A DNA stretch of 64,000 bases from CAADGV01 sp040290295 (GCA_040290295.1 PSMW01000005.1:62001-126000), one strand, 5' to 3'. Shown: positions 25,794 through 34,919, counted from the first letter of the stretch. Numbers and translations are program-made. The notes: generated by a model not told the origin, from the sequence alone.

Positions 25794-26234
25794 TCACGCA
25801 CGATCGTGATCGATCGCGAGGTATTTCTCCATCAACTCCGCCGGAGCGCGAGCGGGACGACCAGAGGCAAGGTGGATGAAGACGCCAAACTGCTCAGCTT
25901 GTGCCACAAGATGTTCGTCGCGCACCAACTCGTGCTGCACCGTCCAACGCACACCGAGAAGGTCGCTGACCCAAATCGTTCCCGTGAAGGTATCGAAGAG
26001 GCGGAGCGGCTTCTTGTACTCGATCGTCGTACGGACGATGATCGGCGAGATCCCTTCACGCACGAAGCGTTCGAGCGCATAATGCGGCGCCAACATCGCG
26101 ATGCGCAAATCTTCTAACCAGCGCAAGTACACCATGTTGTGCGCGTAGCCGACGTAGTCTACGTCGTACGATGTGACTCGAAAGGACAAGCATGTCTCAA
26201 ACGGGCGCGATGTGGGCATGGGGGAGTTCAGCAT
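25794..26234 (-). CDS. Hot-dog acyl-CoA thioesterase, YbgC/4HBT family
   Basis: The 146-residue product is a single hot-dog-fold domain. The N-terminal catalytic block DVDYVGYAHNMVYLRWLED matches the pattern of 4-hydroxybenzoyl-CoA thioesterase relatives, with the aspartate in the first strand-helix turn and the following His-Asn. IVRTTIEYKKPLRLFD is the long central strand. It should hydrolyse small acyl-CoA thioesters in the cytosol; the natural substrate is unknown. Its stop nearly touches the helicase start. The first six residues before PTSRPFE may be dispensable if an internal Met is used. Confidence 0.85.
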   Translation of the reverse strand: MLNSPMPTSRPFETCLSFRVTSYDVDYVGYAHNMVYLRWLEDLRIAMLAPHYALERFVREGISPIIVRTTIEYKKPLRLFDTFTGTIWVSDLLGVRWTVQHELVRDEHLVAQAEQFGVFIHLASGRPARAPAELMEKYLAIDHDRA

Positions 26235-26266
26235 GCGAGTACGCTTCTTTTGTGCTTTCAGGTATG

Positions 26267-26291
26267 AAAAGGGGACGCTGAAAGCGCTCCC
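26267..26291 (-). terminator. Probable terminator after the fused 2-oxoglutarate dehydrogenase
   Basis: Directly after the stop at 26292, the minus strand reads a GC-rich hairpin (GGGAGCGC pairing with GCGTCCC, one bulged base, short TTTCA loop) followed by four T. The stem is short and the U-run is brief, so it is moderate evidence. Confidence 0.5.
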
Positions 26292-29200
26292 TTACAATCC
26301 TCCCACTGCTGCGCGCACCAGCGCCTCTTGTTCGGCGGTGTGAACACGCAACGAACCTGTTGCGGTTGCCGCACTTGCCGGCCTACCGATGTACGAGAGC
26401 TTCCGTCCGCTTTCCAACACCTCCAGCATCAGCGGCTGCAAGAACGACCACGCGCCCATGTTCTTCGGCTCTTCCTGACACCACACCACATCCTGTGCGC
26501 GTGCGTAGCGCCTCAGCATTGTCTGAACTTGATCGGCAGGGAACGGGTAGAATTGTTCGAGCCGCACGACAGCAACCGACGGCTTGGGATGGAGGGCAAG
26601 CTCGGCAAGGAGCTCATAATACACCTTGCCGCCACAGAAAATCAATCGAGTGATGTCTGTCGGATCGATACCACGCGGATCGTCCAACACTTCATGGAAT
26701 CGTCCATGCACGAAATCGTTCTGCGACGAAACCGCTTTGGGATGTCGGAGCAAACTTTTGGGTGTCATGATGATGAGCGGCTTGCGGCGATTGTCGCGCA
26801 TCTGGCGACGCAAGACATGGAAATACTGTGCAGGCGTTGTGCAGTTCACCACCTGCATATTCTCTTCGGCACAGAGTTGAAGAAAACGCTCCAAGCGCGC
26901 GCTCGAGTGCTCGGGACCCTGCCCTTCGTATCCGTGCGGTAACAACAACACCACATCGCACGGTTGCTGCCACTTCGCCTCCGAGCCTGCGAGAAATTGA
27001 TCGATAATGACTTGTGCGCCGTTGGCGAAGTCACCGAATTGTGCCTCCCACAACACCAGCGCAAGCGGATCTGCCACGCTGTAGCCAAATTCGAAACCCA
27101 ACACTGCTGCTTCCGAGAGCAGACTGTCGTACACGCTGAACGGCGCTTGTCCCTTACGAATGTGGTTGAGCGGAACGTATTCCGCGCCGCTCATCGCATC
27201 ATAGAGCACGGCGTGCCGCTGGCTGAATGTTCCACGCCCGCTGTCCTGTCCGCTGAGTCGTACCGGCGTTCCCTCCGCCACGAGCGTACCGAACGCAAGC
27301 GCCTCGGCAAACGCCCAATCGATCTTCGTGTCGCCTTCCAACAGCAGTGCGCGCTCATCCAGAATGCGTTGAAGTTTGGGATTGAGTGTGAAGCCTTCGG
27401 GAAGCGTGGTGAGGGCGCGCGTGACTTCGTGGAGCAGCGCGAGGGGTACCGCTGTTTGGGGGACGGGCTGCACCTGAGCAAGCTCTTCTTTTCTGACGGC
27501 AAGAGGCACGTCGGGTTTGAAGTGCATTTCGCGCTTTTGCGCTGCTTCGAACGCGCGCTCGTACCGCTGCCGCGCTTTGGCGTTCATCGCTTCCAACTCT
27601 TCTTGCGTCACCACACCTTCACGCACCAAACGTTCGGCATACAGATGTCGCACGGACGGGTGTTGTTTGATCTTCTTGTAGAGCAACGGTTGCGTGTAGC
27701 TCGGTTCATCGCCTTCGTTATGGCCATGCCGGCGATAGCAGAACATATCGATCACCACATCCTTCCCGAACGTGCGGCGGTACTCCAACGCCAAGCGTGC
27801 AACGCGCACGCATGCATCGGGATCGTCGCCGTTAACGTGGAAGATGGGTGCTTGAACCATCTTCGCGACGTCGGTGCAGTACGGCGTCGAGCGCGCGTCT
27901 TCGGGCGTCGTGGTAAACCCGATTTGATTATTGATAATGATGTGAATCGTTCCGCCGGTGCGGTAACCGTGCAGTTGCGAAAGATTCAGCGTCTCGGCAA
28001 CCAATCCCTGTCCGGCAAAAGCCGCATCGCCGTGAATCAGGATCGGGAGAACCTGTTGATGATCGCTGTCGCCAAGACGATCCTGTTTCGCTCGCACAAT
28101 TCCTTCCACCACCGGATTCACAGCTTCGAGATGACTAGGATTGGGAGCGACGGACACTTCGATCTCCTTCCCGCTCGGACCGCGATGCACACCTTTTGCA
28201 CCGAGGTGATACTTGACGTCGCCCGAGCCTTGCGCGCTGCTTGGATCGACGTAGCCTTCGAACTCGGAGAATAATTTCGCGAGCGACTTGCCGATGGTGT
28301 TTGCCAACACGTTCAATCGTCCGCGGTGTGCCATCCCGATAACCACTTCCCTGACGCCAGCGTCGGCGGCATCGTCCAACAAGGTATCGAGGATCGCCAT
28401 CATCGTTTCACCGCCTTCGAGGGAGAAGCGCTTATGGCCGATGAATTTTGTGTGGAGGAATTTTTCGAACCCCTCCGCTGCGGTCAATTTCTTGAGCACC
28501 TGCTTCCGCCGCTCCGCTGTCAGCGAGTGGTGGTTACGGACCGGCTCCATCCGTTCTTGCAGCCACTGCTTTTGCGCGGTGTCCTGGATGTTCATGTATT
28601 CGACACCGATCGTTCCGCAGTACGTCTCGCGCAGAATGTCGAGTATCTCACGCAGGGTTGCACGCGGTTTGCCGCCAAGACCGCCCGTGATGAACTCGCG
28701 ATCCAAATCCCAGATCGTCAGTCCGTAGAATGCCGGATCGAGTTCGGGATGATGCCCCGGCTTGTTGACGAGCGGATCGAGATGCGCAATCAAATGCCCG
28801 CGCACGCGGTATGCATTGATCAGTTGGAGAACGCGCGCTTGCTTTTCGATGGAAGCATCGAGATGGGCGCCGCCCACCAACGGATATCGATCTGTCTGCC
28901 AACGCACAGGCTCGTAAGGGATTTCGAGGTCGGCGAAGAGCGCGTCGTAGAATCCATCCTCGCCGAGGAGCAACGCATGGATGCGCGCCAGAAACTGACC
29001 CGACTCCGCACCTTGAATGACGCGGTGATCGTACGTGCAGGTCATCGTCATCACCTTGCTGATGCCGAGAGCCGACAACGTCTCGAGCGACATGCCGTGG
29101 TTCTCCGCCGGCAGAGCAATGGCGCCGGTCGCAATGATGGCACCTTGTCCGGGCATCAATCGCGGGATGGATGCGACAGTACCGACCGTTCCCGGATTGG

Positions 29201-29921
29201 TCAGCGTAATGGACGTACCTTGGAAATCCGCGGGGTCGAGCGCATGTGTGCGTGCTTTGGTGATGATCGCATCGTATGCCGCGACGAACTGCGCGAAGCT
29301 CATCGCCTCGGCGTGCTTTACATTCGGCACAACGAGCGATCGTGTCCCGCCTTTTCGGGTGAGATCGACGGCAAGCCCGATATTGACATGAGGACGTTCC
29401 GTGCGATGCGGAACGCCGCCGATACGTGTGAAGGCGGCATTGAGATTCGGATAGTCGCCAAGGGCTTTGACGATTGCCCAGGCAATGATGTGTGTGTAGG
29501 AAATCTTCGGTCCGCCACGAACCGCGAGATGCTGATTGAGCAATCGGCGATTCTCTTCCAACACCTTAACGGGAATAGTCCGTACGGACGTTGCCGTCGG
29601 CAGCGAAAGGCTCGCCTCCATGTTCTCGACAACCTTCGCTGCAACACCACGAAGAGCCGTTGATTGCTCGGGGGATTCGATTCCCGCAGAGCAAACGCTC
29701 GTCACGACAGGCTGCGTTGCGCTCGAGGAAGGTGTCGGTTGGCCAGGCGTCTCTGCGCCATTGCCGCCGGTGGTTCGAAGGATCTCGCCAAAATACTGTT
29801 GCCACGCCCTGCTGACGGCGGCGGGATTTTTCAAATACTCTTCGAACAGCTCCTCGACCATCCCGGCGTTGGGACCGAACGCCTCGAAGATTGCCTGCAA
29901 TTGACTCACGTTGGCTTTCAT
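26292..29921 (-). CDS. kgd: Fused 2-oxoglutarate dehydrogenase E1 with E2 acyltransferase domain (Kgd type)
   Basis: The 1209-residue product starts with the E1 helical segment FGPNAGMVEELFEEYLKNP, then a Ser/Thr/Pro linker (about 50-85). Next is an E2 catalytic core (about 90-325) with ISYTHIIAWAIVKALGDYP, TLTNPGTVGTVASIPRLMPG and TYDHRVIQGAESGQF, and finally the full thiamine-diphosphate E1 (about 330-1209). The E1 part has GMAHRGRLNVLANTIGKS, HGDAAFAGQG, INNQIGFTT and SGQDSGRGTFSQRHAVLYD. No lipoyl domain is fused, so a lipoylated partner elsewhere is needed. This domain order is the actinobacterial Kgd/OdhA layout. It decarboxylates 2-oxoglutarate in the TCA cycle. Confidence 0.95.
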   Translation of the reverse strand: MKANVSQLQAIFEAFGPNAGMVEELFEEYLKNPAAVSRAWQQYFGEILRTTGGNGAETPGQPTPSSSATQPVVTSVCSAGIESPEQSTALRGVAAKVVENMEASLSLPTATSVRTIPVKVLEENRRLLNQHLAVRGGPKISYTHIIAWAIVKALGDYPNLNAAFTRIGGVPHRTERPHVNIGLAVDLTRKGGTRSLVVPNVKHAEAMSFAQFVAAYDAIITKARTHALDPADFQGTSITLTNPGTVGTVASIPRLMPGQGAIIATGAIALPAENHGMSLETLSALGISKVMTMTCTYDHRVIQGAESGQFLARIHALLLGEDGFYDALFADLEIPYEPVRWQTDRYPLVGGAHLDASIEKQARVLQLINAYRVRGHLIAHLDPLVNKPGHHPELDPAFYGLTIWDLDREFITGGLGGKPRATLREILDILRETYCGTIGVEYMNIQDTAQKQWLQERMEPVRNHHSLTAERRKQVLKKLTAAEGFEKFLHTKFIGHKRFSLEGGETMMAILDTLLDDAADAGVREVVIGMAHRGRLNVLANTIGKSLAKLFSEFEGYVDPSSAQGSGDVKYHLGAKGVHRGPSGKEIEVSVAPNPSHLEAVNPVVEGIVRAKQDRLGDSDHQQVLPILIHGDAAFAGQGLVAETLNLSQLHGYRTGGTIHIIINNQIGFTTTPEDARSTPYCTDVAKMVQAPIFHVNGDDPDACVRVARLALEYRRTFGKDVVIDMFCYRRHGHNEGDEPSYTQPLLYKKIKQHPSVRHLYAERLVREGVVTQEELEAMNAKARQRYERAFEAAQKREMHFKPDVPLAVRKEELAQVQPVPQTAVPLALLHEVTRALTTLPEGFTLNPKLQRILDERALLLEGDTKIDWAFAEALAFGTLVAEGTPVRLSGQDSGRGTFSQRHAVLYDAMSGAEYVPLNHIRKGQAPFSVYDSLLSEAAVLGFEFGYSVADPLALVLWEAQFGDFANGAQVIIDQFLAGSEAKWQQPCDVVLLLPHGYEGQGPEHSSARLERFLQLCAEENMQVVNCTTPAQYFHVLRRQMRDNRRKPLIIMTPKSLLRHPKAVSSQNDFVHGRFHEVLDDPRGIDPTDITRLIFCGGKVYYELLAELALHPKPSVAVVRLEQFYPFPADQVQTMLRRYARAQDVVWCQEEPKNMGAWSFLQPLMLEVLESGRKLSYIGRPASAATATGSLRVHTAEQEALVRAAVGGL

Positions 29922-30127
29922 GCTCTCTGTAACCCGAATGAACAGTGTCCTCTCCTCATCATGAAAACGGAGGTTTCATTGTGAAGATACAAAAAGCGCG
30001 CGTTGCATTCCATGCTCTCATCAGGGAGAGGCGAAGCGAAACATCGAAGGAACCATTGGCAGGCGTGCTCACCCACCACGTGCACTTGCCCCGTAGCGAA
30101 ACGAACGAGTCGATCGGCTTCCATCGC

Positions 30128-30544
30128 TTACCGTCGCAACTCCATCACCATCGTCACCGTAGAGCCTTTCTTGCCCATCTCGAATTCGACTTTGTCCATT
30201 AATGTGCGCATGAGGAAGATCCCACGACCGCTGGTGCGAAGAAGATTTTCCTCGGCGAGAGGATTTTCGACATCTTCCAACTTGAAACCTTTCCCTTGAT
30301 CGGTGACGGTGATGACAAGCTCGTTCGGCATGCAATGACAGACCACGACGACCTTCTTCTTCATGTTCGCCTTGTTGCCGTGCATGATGGCGTTGTTGAC
30401 CGCCTCGGTGAGGGCAACCATCAGTTTGTTGGTTTGGATGTCGTCCAGATGCACGCGACGATTGATTTTGCGGAGGAAGCCTTCAACGCGACTGACGGCG
30501 TTCGGCCTGCTGGGCAATGTCATGCGTATTGTGGTCGGTTGCAC
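30128..30544 (-). CDS. RsbW-like anti-sigma factor / serine-protein kinase
   Basis: The 138-residue product is a single HATPase domain. The N box is LTEAVNNAIMHGN, the G1 box is TDQGKGF, and the G2-like box is RTSGRGIFLMRTLMD. These match the RsbW/SpoIIAB class of kinases, which phosphorylate an anti-anti-sigma STAS protein or bind a sigma factor. There is no sensor or dimerisation domain. The start is GTG at 30544, or possibly ATG at 30523. It lies 10 bases after the stop of the barrel-protein gene and is the last gene of this minus-strand run. The STAS partner (34583) and an RsbU-like phosphatase (52395) are also in this window. Confidence 0.85.
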   Translation of the reverse strand: MQPTTIRMTLPSRPNAVSRVEGFLRKINRRVHLDDIQTNKLMVALTEAVNNAIMHGNKANMKKKVVVVCHCMPNELVITVTDQGKGFKLEDVENPLAEENLLRTSGRGIFLMRTLMDKVEFEMGKKGSTVTMVMELRR

Positions 30545-30554
30545 GGGCTGTTGG

Positions 30555-32510
30555 TTAAATCGTGAGTGTAACGGTGAGTGTCATGTTTGCGAGCGAACGT
30601 ACACCGCCGCCTTCGAGTCGTCGCTGTTCGTACCAACCGTTCATCATCACTTCCCCCTTTCGATGCGGCCGCCAGAGAATCATACACGTCGGTCCCACGC
30701 TGCGAAGGAACGAATCCAACTTGCGCGTGGTGCCGCTGTAGCTGTACCGCGTTTGGCTGAAGTAGCGAAGTCCTGCGGCAAACAGTACTTCCTCCTCCGG
30801 CGCAAAGCGGACCTGAACCGCGTAGGTCTTGTCAACGAACGAGTTCTCCCGCCGCTCTGAAAATTCCTGCCAGTTCAACTGTCCACGCTCATATAACTTC
30901 AAATACAAAAAAAAGTCAAGCTCAATACGGTCGGTCACCTCGAACGATGTCGAATCAATCCATCCGAACTGCCGGTACGAAAAACTTCGTACTTGTGCTG
31001 CTTGCTGCTCGAAGTCGTACACCGTGTAGTTTGCTAACACCTCGAACGTGTTCATCGACGAGAGGAACGAAGCGGGCTTGTAGAATGTGCGTGGAGCAAA
31101 CCGCAGCACGCGGTTGATGTTGTTGTTTGCGCTGCGATCGCGCAATAAATACACGATGTGGCTCAACGTGCCGTCGAGCGTGAAGGAGAGCTCGAGGTAC
31201 CGACTGAGCGTGTGCCGGGTGGAAAGTGAAAGCGCAAGCAGTTGTTCGTCGCGATCCTCCACGTTTGCAGCGCTGGGTGTATCATAGCGGAGGATGCTTG
31301 CCGCACCCGACAGTGTGAGCCGATCGGAGCGCGACAGGGCAACGTCCACGGTTCCGGCAAATGATGTGCGCCGTGTGAGATTGTCCTTGGTTCGCTCCTG
31401 TTCTTGTGCCGCGCGCTCTCCCAACAGTACTTCAGTCGAATCGCGGAAGAAACCGGTCGTCGGATTCTTGGCAAAATGCCGTTCGTTCCGCTCGCTGTAG
31501 CCCAGCCGTGCTGAAACAGCCACACCGCTTTGGTCGTCTCGGTAGAGCGCTTGGACGAACGTCTCGAGCCGGAACTCTTCGATCCCGGTATTGTACTGTG
31601 CCGGCGCAATCGCAAACGACTGCAATGCGCGGTAGTCTTTGTCCAACATGCGATTGGAGACCGCAAGGAAGAACGACGACAGAAACGTCGGATCGAACTC
31701 GTACTCCAACAAGTTGCCGAACGAGACGATGTTCTCGATGCGGCTCTCCAACGCACTCGCCTGCGATGTGTAGAACTCCCTGCGACTGTGTGCGAATCCT
31801 GCGTCGAGGCTATCCCGCGTTCTGCCGATAAACGATTTCTGGAAACCGAACCGTGCGAAGTGCTGCTCGAGCAATCGTGGGTCGAGGCGGTCCTGTTGGA
31901 ACTGTGCACTGCCGACAATGTGGTAATCGTCGAAGGCAACCGGATTCGTTCGCGCAGCAAGGGTATAGCTCAACCCTCGGTCTCGTACATCGATCTGATT
32001 GTCCCATCGGTGACCGATCGAGGGAGCGATGGTGAACAACGGTATGGGTGTGTACTCGATACCGGCGAGCACGGAGTTAATCGAAGCAGAGCTGAGCCCG
32101 ACGGCCTTCTTGTCCGAGTAGTTGAGCGATGCCCACTGTCCCGTGACGCTCACTTCGTTCGTGATGGGCGTACTCAGGTGCAGTCGCAGGCGATGTTGCG
32201 TGCTTTGCAGCCGCTGCTCCGTGGCTGTCGGCGTTGCCTCCAGCAAGATGATGTTGGAGAGGAGAAGGTCGTCCAACCGAAGACGCGTGCCCAACGCCGA
32301 CGTATCGAGACGCACGCTGCCGATCCAGTTGAAGGTGTTGAGATTACGCTCGAAGAGCACACTCGCGGCATTGTGTCGCAGCACGGTATCGGCGGAAGAG
32401 GAGAACAGATCGAGCGAACGCGACGGCTCCTGTGCGTGCGTTGCCGCGGCGAGCATCACGCACAGCGTTGCTTGCAACAGGCTCGACCGCCGCACCATCT
32501 TCATCATCAT
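30555..32510 (-). CDS. Uncharacterised outer-membrane beta-barrel protein
   Basis: The 651-residue product begins with a basic N-terminus and a signal peptide ending at ATHAQ (about residue 27). Most of the rest alternates hydrophobic and polar residues with many aromatic girdle residues, such as SYTLAARTNPVAFDDYHIVG, FFLAVSNRMLDKDY and YLELSFTLDGTLSHIVYL. This is consistent with about two dozen transmembrane strands. It ends in LANMTLTVTLTI, as a last barrel strand would. I recognise no TonB box, plug domain or named family. The start lies 3 bases beyond the MBL-nuclease stop, so the two are translationally close. No substrate can be inferred. Confidence 0.75.
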   Translation of the reverse strand: MMMKMVRRSSLLQATLCVMLAAATHAQEPSRSLDLFSSSADTVLRHNAASVLFERNLNTFNWIGSVRLDTSALGTRLRLDDLLLSNIILLEATPTATEQRLQSTQHRLRLHLSTPITNEVSVTGQWASLNYSDKKAVGLSSASINSVLAGIEYTPIPLFTIAPSIGHRWDNQIDVRDRGLSYTLAARTNPVAFDDYHIVGSAQFQQDRLDPRLLEQHFARFGFQKSFIGRTRDSLDAGFAHSRREFYTSQASALESRIENIVSFGNLLEYEFDPTFLSSFFLAVSNRMLDKDYRALQSFAIAPAQYNTGIEEFRLETFVQALYRDDQSGVAVSARLGYSERNERHFAKNPTTGFFRDSTEVLLGERAAQEQERTKDNLTRRTSFAGTVDVALSRSDRLTLSGAASILRYDTPSAANVEDRDEQLLALSLSTRHTLSRYLELSFTLDGTLSHIVYLLRDRSANNNINRVLRFAPRTFYKPASFLSSMNTFEVLANYTVYDFEQQAAQVRSFSYRQFGWIDSTSFEVTDRIELDFFLYLKLYERGQLNWQEFSERRENSFVDKTYAVQVRFAPEEEVLFAAGLRYFSQTRYSYSGTTRKLDSFLRSVGPTCMILWRPHRKGEVMMNGWYEQRRLEGGGVRSLANMTLTVTLTI

Positions 32511-32512
32511 GG

Positions 32513-33913
32513 TTATAACTCCACTCGATCGCCACGCGTGGGAATGACCACCCGACCGAACCCCGCCTCCTTCATGCCGGCAGTAAGCTTTTCGGCCTGA
32601 TCGAGATCGCCGTGAACGAGAAACGATGAGCGAAGCCGCCGCTTATCGAACTGCTGGAGATAGGCGAGCAATTCATTGCGATCCGCGTGGCCCGAAAATG
32701 CGTTGAGCACCACCACCTCTGCCTTCACTTCATGCGGCTCTCCGAAAATGTTCACCACCGGTTCGCGCATCACCAGCTTCTTGCCGAGCGTGTGTTCCGC
32801 CTGATACCCCACAATCAACACCATGTTCCTCGGATCCCCGATGCCGTTGGCAAGATGATGCAAGACCCGCCCGGCTTCGCACATCCCTTGCGAGGAGATG
32901 ACGATGAATGGACCAGGTCGATCGTTCAGCGCCTTCGATTGCTCTACGTCCCGAATGTACTGCAGTCGCTCGAATCCGAACGGATCGTTGTCGTGATCGG
33001 CATTGAGTATTTCCCACGTCTCGCTGTCGAAACACTCGGGATGGTTCCTGAACACTTCGGTGACGTTCACCGAAAGCGGGCTGTCAACGAAGACGGGAAG
33101 ATGATCGATCTTTCCGGCAAGGCTGAGCTTGTGCAACACATACACAAGCTCCTGCGTGCGGCCGACACTGAACGCGGGGATAATCATCTTAGCTTTTCGC
33201 TCGATGCCGCGGCGAAGAGGATCCAAGAGTTGCTCTTCCATCGCACTCACCGGTGCATGGATCCTGCCGCCGTAGGTGCTCTCGCTGATAAGATAATCCG
33301 CATCGCCGAGAAAGACCGGATCGCGCAGGATCGGAAGGTTGGGCCGCCCAAGATCGCCCGTGAAGGCAAGCGTCACCGTTCGGCTTCCTTCACGCAGCGT
33401 CAGGGCAATACTTGCCGAGCCGAGAATATGTCCGGCATCTTCGAAGCGCGCCTCGATGCCATCGACAACCGGAAACGTTGCGCTGTAATCCATCCCGATG
33501 AGCAGCGGCACTGTGTTGTGGGCATCTGCCTGCGTGTAGAGCGGTTCGACGGGAGGAAGGTGCTTCTTCGCGTGCTTCTTGTTCACGTATTCCGCGTCCT
33601 TTTCCTGAATGTGTGCGCTGTCCTTCAACATCACGGCGCAGAGATCCGCCGTCGCTTTTGTACAGTAAATGGGACCATGGAAACCCTGCTTGACGAGTCC
33701 CGGCAGGTTCCCGCTATGGTCGATGTGTGCATGCGAGAGGACCACCGCGGCGATCTCCGCCGGGTCGAACGGAAATGACCGATTGCGCTCGCGTGCCTCA
33801 TCCCTCTTGCCGTGAAAGATACCACAATCCAACACCACGGTCTTGCCGCCGACCGTGAGGATATGCATCGAGCCGGTAACGGTGCGTGCAGCACCGTGGA
33901 AGCGTATCTGCAT
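32513..33913 (-). CDS. Metallo-beta-lactamase-fold beta-CASP RNA nuclease
   Basis: The 466-residue product has the N-terminal MBL motif LSHAHIDHSGNLP (the usual HxHxDH metal site with Ala), CGIFHGKRDEARERN, and DAGHILGSASIAL with the metal-binding His. FTGDLGRPNLPIL supplies the bridging Asp. The C-terminal beta-CASP/RMMBL part has PAFSVGRTQELVYVLH, ISSQGMCEAGRVLHHLANG, NAFSGHADRNELLAYL and FLVHGDLDQAEKL. Relatives are CPSF73-like RNA-processing endo/exonucleases. It should be cytosolic, and no signal peptide is present. A small gene of unknown function precedes it by 29 bases and the barrel gene follows. Confidence 0.92.
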   Translation of the reverse strand: MQIRFHGAARTVTGSMHILTVGGKTVVLDCGIFHGKRDEARERNRSFPFDPAEIAAVVLSHAHIDHSGNLPGLVKQGFHGPIYCTKATADLCAVMLKDSAHIQEKDAEYVNKKHAKKHLPPVEPLYTQADAHNTVPLLIGMDYSATFPVVDGIEARFEDAGHILGSASIALTLREGSRTVTLAFTGDLGRPNLPILRDPVFLGDADYLISESTYGGRIHAPVSAMEEQLLDPLRRGIERKAKMIIPAFSVGRTQELVYVLHKLSLAGKIDHLPVFVDSPLSVNVTEVFRNHPECFDSETWEILNADHDNDPFGFERLQYIRDVEQSKALNDRPGPFIVISSQGMCEAGRVLHHLANGIGDPRNMVLIVGYQAEHTLGKKLVMREPVVNIFGEPHEVKAEVVVLNAFSGHADRNELLAYLQQFDKRRLRSSFLVHGDLDQAEKLTAGMKEAGFGRVVIPTRGDRVEL

Positions 33914-33942
33914 AGGAATCGTACCGCGAATGAGTGCGATGT

Positions 33943-34170
33943 TCAGTGAATCTCGTCCAGCATCCGGCGTGCGCGCTCGATCTGTAACGAGACGAAGAGA
34001 TACAAGACTTGATCAAGTTTCCTCTGGATCGGTGCGTTGCCTTTCCAGTGTTTCCGCAATGTGTGCAGCCGTAGCACAGACTGCAGATGCGTACCGTCGA
34101 GCGGAACGCCGGCGAACTGCTGAACCTTCTCCAACACCGAAAATCTAAACTTCCTCGTTGGTTCGATCAT
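33943..34170 (-). CDS. Small protein of unknown function
   Basis: The 75-residue product is basic and predicted to be helical (FRFSVLEKVQQFAGV, HWKGNAPIQRKLDQVLYLFV). It has no hydrophobic segment and no cysteines. I do not recognise a family. A Shine-Dalgarno-like gaaggga lies just before its ATG on the minus strand, and the beta-CASP nuclease starts 29 bases after its stop in the same direction; both features support a real gene. It could be a small RNA- or protein-binding partner of the nuclease, but that is only inference from position. Confidence 0.5.
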   Translation of the reverse strand: MIEPTRKFRFSVLEKVQQFAGVPLDGTHLQSVLRLHTLRKHWKGNAPIQRKLDQVLYLFVSLQIERARRMLDEIH

Positions 34171-34582
34171 CGTCCCTTCGCCGAGTTCGTTCCATATGAC
34201 GAGTCGAAGATACGGAATGCGGGTTTAAGCTGCTTTCGCCAGCGTCGCCGCAAATGTCGCTGCACCGTCGTGTGGAATCGGTTCATGCGTGCAACACCAA
34301 AAATCAGAACTGCAGATGCAACGACCATGCGACCTTTCATCGCACGCGCCCCATCATTCGAACGGCAGGCGTGCACGGAAAACAACCACGACGAGCAGAG
34401 AAGAAAAGGAAGCCCTCCATCGCACAGAGGCTCGACGGCAGACGCAGCGTGGAGGCAGAAGAAGAGTCCGCAGCGTATCGGAAGACCATCATGCTTCACC
34501 GTAAGAACAGGAGCGCGCCGCACTGAAGCGGCCTCCTGCCCGGCGTCGCACAGTGTCGTTCTGCGGGGACGGACGGTGGGTG
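34171..34582. other. 412-base stretch with no convincing gene
   Basis: This lies between the STAS gene and the small 75-residue gene, both on the minus strand. Frames of 70-110 codons exist on both strands but they are Arg/His/Cys-rich with no domain, no good start signal and no codon pattern like their neighbours. I see no clear hairpin or tRNA. It probably holds a promoter for the downstream minus-strand genes. Confidence 0.5.
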
Positions 34583-34919
34583 TCAGGATTTTGCCGCAGC
34601 GCGCGCCTCGTGGATTTCGAACACGCGGTCGAGCATCGAAATCTTGATCAGGCTGTGCACGTTCTTGTGCACATTGCGCAACACCACTTTGCCGCCGTGC
34701 TCCTTCATTTTGCGGTCGGCGATCAGCAGGGCGNNNNNNNNNNAAGCCGCTGCTGTCGCAAAACTCGACATCGTGCAAGTCCACGGTCAGGGTTTGCACG
34801 TTGGGCTTGCAGAGGATGAGAAACTCACCCTTCAACTCGGGAGAGACCGTCGAGTCGAGTTTGCGCTCCTTCAAACGTAGTGTGACCGCACTGCCGTTGC
34901 GTGCCACTTCGAAATTCAT
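34583..34919 (-). CDS. Anti-anti-sigma factor, STAS domain (interrupted by an assembly gap)
   Basis: The gene is read from ATG 34919 to TGA 34583. The N-terminal part is a STAS domain (LTVDLHDVEFCDSSG) and the C-terminal part reads ALLIADRKMKEHGGKVVLRN. Ten N at 34734-34743 separate them and change the frame. If the gap is really three bases, the join reads DSSG-Leu-Ser-ALLIAD, the family consensus around the phosphorylatable serine, and the protein is 109 residues. STAS proteins of this size are the RsbV-type partners of RsbW kinases. The Ser in the DSSG motif is the probable phosphorylation site. Confidence 0.85.
34734..34743. other. Scaffold gap of ten N inside the STAS gene
   Basis: Ten consecutive N break the anti-anti-sigma gene. 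The number is a placeholder: three bases would restore both the frame and the conserved DSSGLSALL motif. Confidence 0.95.

Noticed and set aside
28326..29663. 445-codon plus-strand frame inside the kgd gene
   Set aside because: It is antisense to a conserved enzyme and has no recognisable domain.
34254..34526. 90-codon plus-strand frame in the empty stretch
   Set aside because: Arg/Lys/Ser-rich translation without signal, domain or ribosome-binding site.
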